Positions 33,036-42,766 of a stretch of DNA of 64,000 bases are shown one piece after another. Position 1 is the first letter of the stretch. Every line of letters starts with the position of its first letter. Below the pieces are notes generated by a model. That model was not told where the DNA came from. It worked only from the letters and a program-made list of their open reading frames with translations, and did no database searches. The stretch covers positions 1 through 64,000 of the forward strand of contig JAJWLX010000013.1 in assembly GCA_021636625.1 (NCBI GenBank), in the 5' to 3' direction. The position numbers were made by a program, and so were the translations under genes. Origin of the DNA: Prevotella sp. (GTDB lineage Bacteria; Bacteroidota; Bacteroidia; Bacteroidales; Bacteroidaceae).

Positions 33036-34364
33036 TTATAATTGTCTTAATGTATCTACAAAGAATGCTTCTTTTGCTTTCATCTTTTCACAGAAGTCTG
33101 CATAAGAAGTGGAGGTGTGACAAATCTCAATACCTAATATATATAGTGATGCAGATGAGTCCTTCAACCGTGATTTTGGAATTTTCTGCTGTCTCTCAGA
33201 CAAAGGAGCTATAAAAACTCCTTTCGATGCCTGTAAGTTAGTAATGTATGTGATTAACTGATGAAGGTCATCACGATTAACTTTTGAAACCTTTTCATAA
33301 CTTTCAAGCTTCTTGTATTTTGCATCGAGAACAATATCATCTTTATAGAAATCTGGATAACGGATTCCACTATGATCTTCAAACAAATAGATGCCACCTT
33401 TATGTTTCTTGTTTTCAGGATGCTTGAAGCCCTCTTTTTGTAGAATGGTATTCAGATACTCTTCCCAAAGCCAGGCTCCATCAAACAGAATACCGCAAAT
33501 CTCCTCATCTGTTTCTCCGTACTTTACTTCTTCCATTCTTAGAATTTGTAAGCAAAGGCATTGCAGGGGCTGGTATTCCGTATAGTAAGGATGACTCTTA
33601 TGTCTTAGGTTCTTACCAATAATTGCACTTCGCTCATTTTTGTTATATGAAGGAGTTAGTGAAATTATAGATTTTACATTATCTATAGTTTCCTGATCTA
33701 AACCTAATACGGATTGACCATATCTCTTTGACTTCATAAACTCAATTGTATGACGGATTAACTCAGTCATGTCATTGTCATAGGTATATTCACGAGTGGA
33801 GTATGCCACATTTCCTGCAAACGGAATGTTTTGGGCAATATGGCGTTTCCAGTCAATAGTACCTTTTGATTTTGCGTCATTATGTTTGAAGTTCTGATAC
33901 TCTCTGTATATGCCCTGACGCATTGCGTTCTTTAGCAAGTGAGGGAACATAAACATAATAAAGTCAAATACATCCTCTTTTTCGTTGTTGTGATTAAGGT
34001 CAAAGAGATTGAATGAAAAGACCTTTTGAAGCATGTAATGTAAGAGATAGTCGTCGCGTCCTTCGTCAAAGCGGGATTTAATTTTTATCTGCAGGTTTCC
34101 AACACCGATAAACCCCATCACATTTCCTGTGGTAATACGTACCTTTTCAGAGTCACTTGTATTTAGAATGGTCATAACAGAAGCTTCACCGACTTTATCG
34201 TCAGAATCCTCTATACTATAGGGAAATATTAGCAGATTCTCATTTTCATGACATAATTGAGCTATTGTCTTGTCGGCAATAGGGAATAAAGCTGAGACAT
34301 CTTTACGAAGAAATATCCCAGCTTTCACCTGTCCAATATTATTGTCTGTTAAGTTAATTCTCAT
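33036..34364 (-). CDS. mcrC: McrC-like restriction nuclease subunit
   Basis: A 442-aa protein of the McrC family, the nuclease subunit that partners with McrB to cut DNA. The core motif is a PD-(D/E)XK nuclease near residues 335-350: SGIRYPDFYKDDIVLDAKYKK gives the D ... DAK arrangement. A conserved stretch near residue 175 (SKGTIDWKRHI) is typical of McrC. The frame is open to 34421, but the ATG at 34364 (MRINLTDNNI) overlaps the mcrB end by 11 bp and is preferred. It is the last gene of the operon, followed by a terminator. Confidence 0.85.
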   Translation of the reverse strand: MRINLTDNNIGQVKAGIFLRKDVSALFPIADKTIAQLCHENENLLIFPYSIEDSDDKVGEASVMTILNTSDSEKVRITTGNVMGFIGVGNLQIKIKSRFDEGRDDYLLHYMLQKVFSFNLFDLNHNNEKEDVFDFIMFMFPHLLKNAMRQGIYREYQNFKHNDAKSKGTIDWKRHIAQNIPFAGNVAYSTREYTYDNDMTELIRHTIEFMKSKRYGQSVLGLDQETIDNVKSIISLTPSYNKNERSAIIGKNLRHKSHPYYTEYQPLQCLCLQILRMEEVKYGETDEEICGILFDGAWLWEEYLNTILQKEGFKHPENKKHKGGIYLFEDHSGIRYPDFYKDDIVLDAKYKKLESYEKVSKVNRDDLHQLITYITNLQASKGVFIAPLSERQQKIPKSRLKDSSASLYILGIEICHTSTSYADFCEKMKAKEAFFVDTLRQL

Positions 34365-36351
34365 CGACCAATTCGTTATCATTAATATTTGAGTTGCTTT
34401 CTTTGGTATCGAAGTAAGCATTTCTCAACTTCTCCATGATTTCTTCTAATTTGCGGAAACCACGGATATATTCTCGGAGCAATGGTTCGATATTCATATT
34501 CCACAGCTTTTCAAAGTTTCCACCATTATCACCCAACTTTAAGAAGTATGATGGTCCAACCTGGTAGGCAGGTCCAAGCCCTTCAATCTTGGATATCTCA
34601 TTATTCAATCTTACCATAACATTCTTTGCCTTAGTGGCACATTCGAGTTTGTCGAGCATAGATTGTGTATCTTCTGGCTTTATTTCCTTCCAAGTGAATC
34701 TGCGACGCATAGCAAAGTCCATGCTCTCGATACTACGGTCTATATCATTCATTGTACCAAGAATGAATACGTTTTCAGGAATATAAAATCCTTCTGCAAA
34801 TACATCTGTTTCAGGGACAAGGTTCTGATATTGAGTCTTTACTCGAATATCTTTCTTGCCTCTATAACCAGGGTCAATGGCGTAGAATAGTTCACCAAAT
34901 ATTTTTGAAGCCTCTCCACGATTGATTTCATCAATGATAAAGACAAATGGCTTACGCTCAATTTTGTTTGCTGATATAACTTGCGTCTTATATTTCATTT
35001 CACGAATAGCTTTCGTAATAATGAATGCATAAGAATCAGGTTGTGTACCAAATTTTCTGTTAAAATAGGTACGGATATCACGCACTATATTTAGTGGAAC
35101 ATCATTGGTCAGCAACTCTATTATTTCATCAGCGTTTATAGGAATAAGTGGCGTTTTAGGGTTACTATCATTATGAGCTATAATGTTTCTCCCTTTGATT
35201 TCATCTATCGTAAACTCACTTCCATTTGATAATTTAAATTTTGTGTCGTTGTCTATAGAATCATCAATAAATTGCTGTAACTTATTTTCCCAAGATAATT
35301 CTTTAGAGAGATTTTCAATACTCTTTGCAGAATCAATCAAGTTCTTGATAGCTTTTTTGCAAAACTCTTTAAAAATTCCATCTTTACGCTCAAATCCCAT
35401 CTGTCCTTCAGACATCATGATAGGTCTCAGACCTTCTACAAAATCAGTATAGTCGTAAGAGGGATGAAATTGCACAAAGCACATTTCGTCCTTACTACAT
35501 CCCATTTCTCTTGCTATGGCCTGAGTCATAAAGGTCTTACCGGTACCAGGAGCACCCGTCAGAACTAAGTTCTTGCTCTCTTTAAGCAAGTCAATATATT
35601 TTTGATACATCATAGTGCTGTTTATTTTTGTTTCAACAAGATCATTTTCATTATCTTCCTTGTCAGTATCTGTATTTTTTAATAATGTCCTATTATAGTA
35701 CCACAATACCGTTTGAGCTGTAAGTGGCATACTTTGAATACATCCATTATTCTTTATTTCGTCATTGATGGACAAAATCAATTCATTCTCTTTCTCAATC
35801 TCTGGAATAACGTATTGATCCAGTAATTCGTAAAAATGAACAAGCTTTAGACCTGCCTTTCGTGGCTTAACCCCTAAAAGCTTACATAAATTCTTATATA
35901 CATCATTTTTATAAAAAGTATATTTCTGAGGATTATGGAATGTCAGGAAACAACTGATAAGTCGCTCATCACACATTGCACTCGTATGATTGGTAAACTT
36001 TGCTTTGATCTTGTCATCCCATAATGTTTTGCAGCTTTCTGTAAAGTTTTCTATTCTTTCTTGTAGAAGGATATTTTCATCAAATAGTGCTATAAAGAGT
36101 TTTCTATACTCTTCTGGTTCATATTTCACAAAATTTCTAATTGCGGTAATCTGTGAACTAAAACATAGATTCTTAAATTCTAGAGAATTAATCTCTTTAG
36201 AAAAATCTACAGCATTAGGGTCTGGGTGTCCATTTTGTTTGGACACCAATTCCCATTTATATAATTCTTGCATTTGGTTTTCAGAATCACCATTTAGCCC
36301 ATATTGGATTTGGTGATTCTTGAATAATGTGACTATATCTCTTAAATTCAT
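34354..36351 (-). CDS. mcrB: McrB-like AAA+ GTPase subunit
   Basis: A 665-aa protein. Residues 1-250 are a lineage-specific DNA-recognition region that I do not recognise, and are not the canonical McrB N-terminal domain. The AAA+ part has a Walker A GAPGTGKTFM (about 267-275), a Walker B FVFIIDEINRGEASKIFGEL (about 470-490), and a sensor stretch FILGTMNDIDRS (about 530). McrB GTPases translocate DNA toward the cut by McrC. The start overlaps the helicase stop (ATGA). Which modified base it recognises cannot be told. Confidence 0.85.
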   Translation of the reverse strand: MNLRDIVTLFKNHQIQYGLNGDSENQMQELYKWELVSKQNGHPDPNAVDFSKEINSLEFKNLCFSSQITAIRNFVKYEPEEYRKLFIALFDENILLQERIENFTESCKTLWDDKIKAKFTNHTSAMCDERLISCFLTFHNPQKYTFYKNDVYKNLCKLLGVKPRKAGLKLVHFYELLDQYVIPEIEKENELILSINDEIKNNGCIQSMPLTAQTVLWYYNRTLLKNTDTDKEDNENDLVETKINSTMMYQKYIDLLKESKNLVLTGAPGTGKTFMTQAIAREMGCSKDEMCFVQFHPSYDYTDFVEGLRPIMMSEGQMGFERKDGIFKEFCKKAIKNLIDSAKSIENLSKELSWENKLQQFIDDSIDNDTKFKLSNGSEFTIDEIKGRNIIAHNDSNPKTPLIPINADEIIELLTNDVPLNIVRDIRTYFNRKFGTQPDSYAFIITKAIREMKYKTQVISANKIERKPFVFIIDEINRGEASKIFGELFYAIDPGYRGKKDIRVKTQYQNLVPETDVFAEGFYIPENVFILGTMNDIDRSIESMDFAMRRRFTWKEIKPEDTQSMLDKLECATKAKNVMVRLNNEISKIEGLGPAYQVGPSYFLKLGDNGGNFEKLWNMNIEPLLREYIRGFRKLEEIMEKLRNAYFDTKESNSNINDNELVDEN

Positions 36352-39300
36352 TTCGTATCTTCTATTGCTATATCAAATTTAATATCCTTATTACGATAGA
36401 GATAAATCTTTGTATCGTAGGTTATTGTCTCTACTTCAAATCGTTCGCCATTTGGCTGACGGGCAATGTTCCACTCGTTTATGAAACCTCCATCTGGATA
36501 GATAGAGAGCTTCTTGTTACCACAAGTAATTGACAAAACACGCCAATGGGTGAGGGTACGCTTAGGAACGGAAACGACAGGGAGTAAATGACCTTCTATG
36601 TTCTGATCATATTTGAGGTCATCTATCCATGCATTTGTGAAGTTCGTCAACCATTTGTCGCGCACTTCAGAAGATGGCATGTTGGTGCATATCTTGTTTG
36701 CATTGCCCTTGTCGTCTCTGTAGGCTTCAACTTTGAACTCGATGTCGAAGTTTGAACCAATCTGTTTCACTATGTGCCAGATGGTCTGTATGGTAATCAT
36801 CATACCCATGATGCTCTTCAGATGTTCGTCCTGATAGCTAATCTTCAAATTGCCACCGTTCTGCTTAGCATAGGAAATGAACTCATCAATGAGACCATTC
36901 GATTTTGTTTGGAGAATTTCACCCAACTGATAGGTATGAATCTCCTTGAACTCATCACCAGCCAGTTTCAGCAGCATAGCCGATGGTTTATAAGACAAGT
37001 CCATAGACTTCGCAGAAGCAATAGGATTATCCGTGCGAACAAAGAACATAGTGTCGTTGCCCCATTGTGCATTCAGTTGTGCATGTTCCTTATTACTCAT
37101 GAAGTAAAGGCTGCCGTCAATGTAAGCAATAGGGTAGAGCCCCTTGCTTGCCCATGGATTCTTCATCTTCTTGACATCGCCGCCTTTAGCCCATGCTTTT
37201 ATCTCACGGCACATTGCTACAATAGGTTCCACCATTGCAATCTGTTCCGATTCCATCAGACAGAAAGTCGTAGTCTGGCTCTTTATCACAAAACGATTCA
37301 TGAACTGAGGTTGCCATCCGTTTTCTCTATCCTCGTAATCCCATTCGGTATAGTCATTGTCTGCAAACAGAATCAATTCTTGATGAGAGGCAGCAAAGGC
37401 CTTCTCTAAATCATATAATGTGGTCTGTGATGGAGAAGTACCAGGGAATGCATCCTTGATGTTTTGTGGAACGGTATCACCCACCTCTTCCTCTTCTTCT
37501 ATCCAAGCCAAAGCTGCATCTACATCAACGAACTTGGCATATCTAAGTGTAAACTTGTCGAGGAGCATATCCTTTGATTTCTTCTCACGAGCTTCCATCA
37601 GGAGTTTCTTTGTAGCCTTGATGACATCCTTCATTACCTGAATGTTAGCCATTTGGTTAGCATAGCCAGCTCCTCCAGGATTACAGTCGAAGATACAGAG
37701 ATGACCGTTTGGCATGATGGCGAAGTCAACGGCTCCACGTTCTTTGCCCAGAATGTCCACCAAGGTCTGAGTGAAGGCTATACCCAATGTAAAGAGCAGG
37801 TTCTCCTCCTCATCACGGTTAGACATCCATTTGTTCTTTCCCTTATGGCGAATACGAATCTCGCTATAGTCGGTTTGTATTGTGTCGCCAATAATCACAT
37901 TGCGCTTCACCTTTGAGGCATCATGTGAGCAACAGCAGGCCTTGCGCATTTCCTTACCGGTGATGGCGAAATGGTATTTTGGCTTCTCTGGCTTTCCTTC
38001 CTTCTTTTCAGGCTTTATATTGTTAAACTCATACGGGAACTTCAATGGTTCATCCTTGTCTGCTACATCTTCCTCCAATACTGTACGTCCACACTTAGGA
38101 CAGAAGCAATATCCATATCCCTTACCTTCGTTGTAATAAAGTATCTTGGCATTGCCTGAGTCACTATTAGGGCGAACAGAGAAAAGATGAGGTTCCGTCA
38201 CATTGTTTGCCCAGTCATCAGCATCAATCAGCTGAGCACTAACTCGTGTATAGACATTACTGTCCATGATTCGGGTCTTGTCCTCATTCATATCAGGCAT
38301 GAAACCAACAGGCTGAATCAGTTCCAGCCCATAGTTATCATTCACAGTCCATTTAATCTGATTACTGAGCGTAGAATCATTGATCACCGTCTTGTCGCTA
38401 TTTCGATAGATGGTCTTGTATGTTTTGTGATTGTCATCATACATGTTGGTGATTTCTATACCACGAACGATATATACTACACCATCCACTGCCACGCTGT
38501 TGCCCGGCGCATACTGGGCGATGGCATCACGCAATGAGTAGGATGGATTGGATGATGTCATAGGAGTAAAAAAGTCCTTCTTGCCATTACTGTTCAGGTC
38601 GAGCGTGAGCACGTTGACCGGCATATTGGCATTCGGAGTGAAACGACTGGTTGCCCAGAAGTTCAACAATCGCTTATACAACACCTCTATATACTGCATT
38701 TTCAGCTTGATGCGGAATTTGTCCGTGATAGGACCACCTCCCGAGAATGCAGTCTTGTAGTCTATTAATTTGTTGCGCAGTTCAGAGTAGCAACGCTCGT
38801 TGATTTCCTGCGCATTCTTGACCACCTGATTGATTTGATCATCATAAACCGTACCACTCAAAAGTTTCATCAGGTCTTCACGTACCTCTGGTTCAAGTTG
38901 CTTGGAACAGAGAATGTTGAATTTCTCATACATTGTTCCCTTTGGATCGCCAAGCAGGTCGTTAGGGTCCGCATTACTTGAATTGTCCTTCACAAACTCA
39001 ATCTTGCCGTTGATTACCTTCACTTCAAATGGGGTATAATAGTCTGCTACCTTTTGTGTCAGACGACCACCATTAGCACCTTCGGTAAACACGCCAAAGG
39101 CACGAACAAGGAATGAGTTTACATGACGCTGAATCACCTGAGGACTCTTCAAATCTACAGATGGTACTCTTACTGGTCGGCTGATAATCTTATCGATAGG
39201 ATTACTCAATGTTCTGAGACCTATCACGTCTGAACCACAAAGGGTTATGCAGGCACTACGAACCTTGTTGTTACGTCCGCTTCGGCCTGCACGCTGCTTG

Positions 39301-42300
39301 TAGTTGGCAGGCAGAGGAGGAACACTTGACAGCAATACCACCTCCAGGTTACCCAAGTCCACACCCATCTCCATAGTTGTAGAGCAGGCAAGGATATTGA
39401 TGGTATGATCCTTGAACTTCGTCTGTAAGCCACGAGCCACACTCTTATCTACCTGAGCGGTATGTTCCTGCTGTACAAAGAGATTTGGGAAGACATGAAT
39501 ATCCTCCAGACGGTCTGAGAATACACCATCTGTTCCCCAAATGTTATTGTTCCAAAGTAAGGCTCTATGCGTCTTAGCCCAGGATTCTATAGTCTTTTTG
39601 TCTCCTTCCTTTGCTGAACCCTTATAGTATGGGAAAGCCTCCCATTGCTCATGCAAATCCTCACGTAATTCTACAGGTGTAGTACCTTCCAAATATGGAG
39701 AGAAACGCTTGAAATTGTTTCCGATAGGGCGCAGGCAGACTGTATGGCGGTTACCGTCTGCTTTGGTATCGCAGAGATAAACGTCATCATAGAGTTTGAA
39801 GCAGAGGTCGTTCAGATTGAAACGAGGTGCATTGTCTTTTTCATTGACAAAGTGTCCCGAATCATCCAGTCGTTGCCCCACCTGTAATATCTTATACTCA
39901 TCACCAGTCAGAGTTTCCCAAAGAGAATCTATTACGGCTGAAATCTCATGGAAATACTGTCGCTGGGCATCATTCATGGTCAATGTGTTGTCATCACGGG
40001 CAATCAGCGCACAGAGATAACGCACAATACGGGCTGTTGAAACCTTGCCTTCTTCCAGTTTAGGTTTGTTAAATGGACGGCGGCGAGGCTTCTCTGTAGC
40101 AAAACGTACCGTTGAGAAGATGTCTATCTTGTCATTTCCTGGAATGCGAAGATAGAAAGACTGGTTGCTTCGTACCGTATAGTCGAGATAAACCTGCATC
40201 AGGTTTCTCCAGTCCTCTTCTGTAATCTGGTTAGCTGGGTTGTCCAGTAAATCATTGAAGTCCTCTACGGCCTTTGGCAACTTGATTTTCTTCAGTTGAG
40301 GATAACATGTCTCAAACAGACCCAAAGTTTCTGGAGATGCTGCAGATGCTGGACGATGTGCCAGATACATCACCATAATACTCTGGATATACTTGTCAAT
40401 GATTTCATCTGATGGAAGTCCGTCTTCCACCTCATCGCTATCACCCGAACGCTTCACGAATACGGATGCAAACACCGGACAGTATGGATCATTTTTCAGA
40501 AGTTCTGCTATCTCTGACCAGGTCATATACTTGCACGACATCTCGTCCAGCTGCTTCTGAACCACCTTAGGGTCAGGCGACTGGAGATTAGCCATCATTG
40601 GCGTATATTTCATCATAGACATAGAATCTGCTTGAACTGCAGCTAAGATTTGTGCCATAGCTGTTTCCTTCGTCAGACCATTTGCCTTCCTGCGACACAG
40701 CTCATGGTATATGGTACTGTTGAACCACATACGTTCCTGTTCCAGATTCTGTTTCAAGGTTGCCTTTGCTGCAGCCTGGCGGCTATCTACAAAACTGATA
40801 TATTGCTGACCGTCATGAAGTACGATGCCGCCTGTCTTTGAATTGCCTTTATCCAACTGGTCAAGGATGCTTGGAGCCATCATACGTGAGATGAAGTCGG
40901 CTGAGAGACGGAACTTCTGCAGGCGGTTGTCTTCCATATTACCGTTTGCATCACCTTCCACATCCTGGTCTGTATTGTGGTTCTTGGTCTGTTTGGCATT
41001 GCAGTAAGGACAGCATCCCTGAATGTTGCCAACAACATGCCAACTTCCTGTTTCTTTTTCATCGGCAGGAGACAATGGTTGCAGTTTGCCTCCAGGAACC
41101 AAACGGAATTTCACGTTACCATCTCCCTTCATGTTCTTTTCATTAGAGAGTCCGAATATGGCATACTTCTTTGTTGAGTTGTCATTACTTTCTGCCATGT
41201 CGAGGTCGAACATATCGCTATCATCAGTTGCGATGGCCTCATAAGTCCAATCCTCAGTATTGACAGAAGCCAGTGCTACATACTCGCCGCAATGCTTGCA
41301 TCGGCTGAGTTCCAGCAACGGAGCTTCCTCGATAGGGGGCAATGACAGAGAATCTTCACCTATTTTCTTTCCGATGGCGTTTTCTGTATATATTTTGAAA
41401 GAACCATCAGCAAACTCATTCAAGCGGACAAAGAGTCCGTTGTTAGGGACACGATAGAAGTAGTGTACCTTCAATTTGCATACAGGCATCTTAAGCCCCT
41501 CTGCCTTGCAGCGGTCTTCTTCTCGCTGGCACATATCGTTGAGCCACTGGAGTTTCTGGCTGATAGAAGCTTTCTCTGGATATAGTTCATCCAGAGAGAT
41601 ATAGTCAGCCTTGAATATCTTTCTCCAACGCTCTTCATCTTCACCCTTAGGAATTTCCGTTTCTCCGATACGCTTACCTCCAATAGCTTCCACCTGGTCA
41701 GCTCTCACGCCAGTGATTCCGGCAATAAACTCCTTCAGTTCTCTTTCATCCTTCTCTTTGTCCTCACCATTTCCGAAGGTAGCAGATGATGTTGCGAAAC
41801 GCACATTCTGTGCATCTACCTTGAAGGCGAGAAGCACTCGGCGAAGAAGCATCGCAAGTTCAGCTGCTCCAGCTCCTGTATAAGAGTGGGTCTCATCGAT
41901 AGCTACCCAGCGAAGACTATGCTTTCCTGCAACAATCAACTTTGCATCGGCTCCTCTCAATAAGATGTATTCCAGCATGGTTGGGTTGGTCAATACAATA
42001 TGAGGAGGGTTGTTGCGAACAGCTTTACGGGTATAGACCATGTGAGGATATTTCGAGTTCTTCAGCTCGTAATGTCCTTGCCCATCAGGATCATTCTTCA
42101 CCCATTCATATTTACCTCCAGTCACATGCTCAATACGACGGCGCATTTTCTCTGCATCATCCGACTTGTCTGTATTCTTTGGTTCCATTTCAGGCAGGTC
42201 ACCATTATATACAGTATAGGTCAGGCGAGTGCCTGTAGAAGATTCGGCAACCGTCAGAAGTTCTTCCAGACGCTCCTTCTGGTCTTCCATCAAGGCGTTG

Positions 42301-42746
42301 AGCGGATAGAGAAAGAGAGCCTGTATTTCATTTGGCAGTGCATTTTGTGAGAGGTCATGGATCAATGGCATCATAAAGCACTCCGTCTTACCAGAACCAG
42401 TACCCGTAGTCACGACAATCGACTTTGGTTTATCGTCTGCCGTTCTTTGTCTGAGCAATACATCCCAGCATTTATACTGATGCTCGTATGGAGAATATTT
42501 AAAGTTCCACAGTTTGCCCACCAAAGCCTTGGCTTCCTCAGCTTTCTCAGGCGCAACAGGGATATATGAGTTCATGCATTGAACTACAGGCACGGCATTT
42601 TCAGGAGCAAATAGATTGCCGATAAGAGTCTTCATCTGCTTGATGTACGAGCGCTGACTGTTGTTATTCGACTCACCACACCACATCGCAACGAGGGCTC
42701 TTTCCACCGCTGTTCTATTGTTGTTATATAGTTCAGAGAAGTTCAT
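36348..42746 (-). CDS. Giant DUF1998 DEAD/H helicase (DruE/DrmA-B-like)
   Basis: A 2132-aa protein. Residues 110-300 form the first helicase lobe (TTGTGSGKT at 113-121; DETH at 284-287). The second lobe carries ACSTTMEMGVDLGNLEVV and QRAGRSGR near residue 1153. The C-terminal part contains the DUF1998 signature FDCNPGGAGYANQM near residue 1690 and cysteines (FCPKCGR, CCCSHD) likely to bind zinc. This size and domain set resemble DruE of Druantia and the DrmA/DrmB pair of DISARM in one chain. In this operon it lies between an unrecognised 860-aa protein and McrBC. It overlaps mcrB by 4 bp and likely acts as a DNA translocase. Confidence 0.85.
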   Translation of the reverse strand: MNFSELYNNNRTAVERALVAMWCGESNNNSQRSYIKQMKTLIGNLFAPENAVPVVQCMNSYIPVAPEKAEEAKALVGKLWNFKYSPYEHQYKCWDVLLRQRTADDKPKSIVVTTGTGSGKTECFMMPLIHDLSQNALPNEIQALFLYPLNALMEDQKERLEELLTVAESSTGTRLTYTVYNGDLPEMEPKNTDKSDDAEKMRRRIEHVTGGKYEWVKNDPDGQGHYELKNSKYPHMVYTRKAVRNNPPHIVLTNPTMLEYILLRGADAKLIVAGKHSLRWVAIDETHSYTGAGAAELAMLLRRVLLAFKVDAQNVRFATSSATFGNGEDKEKDERELKEFIAGITGVRADQVEAIGGKRIGETEIPKGEDEERWRKIFKADYISLDELYPEKASISQKLQWLNDMCQREEDRCKAEGLKMPVCKLKVHYFYRVPNNGLFVRLNEFADGSFKIYTENAIGKKIGEDSLSLPPIEEAPLLELSRCKHCGEYVALASVNTEDWTYEAIATDDSDMFDLDMAESNDNSTKKYAIFGLSNEKNMKGDGNVKFRLVPGGKLQPLSPADEKETGSWHVVGNIQGCCPYCNAKQTKNHNTDQDVEGDANGNMEDNRLQKFRLSADFISRMMAPSILDQLDKGNSKTGGIVLHDGQQYISFVDSRQAAAKATLKQNLEQERMWFNSTIYHELCRRKANGLTKETAMAQILAAVQADSMSMMKYTPMMANLQSPDPKVVQKQLDEMSCKYMTWSEIAELLKNDPYCPVFASVFVKRSGDSDEVEDGLPSDEIIDKYIQSIMVMYLAHRPASAASPETLGLFETCYPQLKKIKLPKAVEDFNDLLDNPANQITEEDWRNLMQVYLDYTVRSNQSFYLRIPGNDKIDIFSTVRFATEKPRRRPFNKPKLEEGKVSTARIVRYLCALIARDDNTLTMNDAQRQYFHEISAVIDSLWETLTGDEYKILQVGQRLDDSGHFVNEKDNAPRFNLNDLCFKLYDDVYLCDTKADGNRHTVCLRPIGNNFKRFSPYLEGTTPVELREDLHEQWEAFPYYKGSAKEGDKKTIESWAKTHRALLWNNNIWGTDGVFSDRLEDIHVFPNLFVQQEHTAQVDKSVARGLQTKFKDHTINILACSTTMEMGVDLGNLEVVLLSSVPPLPANYKQRAGRSGRNNKVRSACITLCGSDVIGLRTLSNPIDKIISRPVRVPSVDLKSPQVIQRHVNSFLVRAFGVFTEGANGGRLTQKVADYYTPFEVKVINGKIEFVKDNSSNADPNDLLGDPKGTMYEKFNILCSKQLEPEVREDLMKLLSGTVYDDQINQVVKNAQEINERCYSELRNKLIDYKTAFSGGGPITDKFRIKLKMQYIEVLYKRLLNFWATSRFTPNANMPVNVLTLDLNSNGKKDFFTPMTSSNPSYSLRDAIAQYAPGNSVAVDGVVYIVRGIEITNMYDDNHKTYKTIYRNSDKTVINDSTLSNQIKWTVNDNYGLELIQPVGFMPDMNEDKTRIMDSNVYTRVSAQLIDADDWANNVTEPHLFSVRPNSDSGNAKILYYNEGKGYGYCFCPKCGRTVLEEDVADKDEPLKFPYEFNNIKPEKKEGKPEKPKYHFAITGKEMRKACCCSHDASKVKRNVIIGDTIQTDYSEIRIRHKGKNKWMSNRDEEENLLFTLGIAFTQTLVDILGKERGAVDFAIMPNGHLCIFDCNPGGAGYANQMANIQVMKDVIKATKKLLMEAREKKSKDMLLDKFTLRYAKFVDVDAALAWIEEEEEVGDTVPQNIKDAFPGTSPSQTTLYDLEKAFAASHQELILFADNDYTEWDYEDRENGWQPQFMNRFVIKSQTTTFCLMESEQIAMVEPIVAMCREIKAWAKGGDVKKMKNPWASKGLYPIAYIDGSLYFMSNKEHAQLNAQWGNDTMFFVRTDNPIASAKSMDLSYKPSAMLLKLAGDEFKEIHTYQLGEILQTKSNGLIDEFISYAKQNGGNLKISYQDEHLKSIMGMMITIQTIWHIVKQIGSNFDIEFKVEAYRDDKGNANKICTNMPSSEVRDKWLTNFTNAWIDDLKYDQNIEGHLLPVVSVPKRTLTHWRVLSITCGNKKLSIYPDGGFINEWNIARQPNGERFEVETITYDTKIYLYRNKDIKFDIAIEDTK

Positions 42747-42766
42747 AATCTTATTATATTTCTTGT

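Noticed and set aside
33391..33585. Opposite-strand short frames inside mcrC, mcrB and the helicase
   Set aside because: They overlap long, well-supported coding regions, lack promoters and start signals, and resemble no family.
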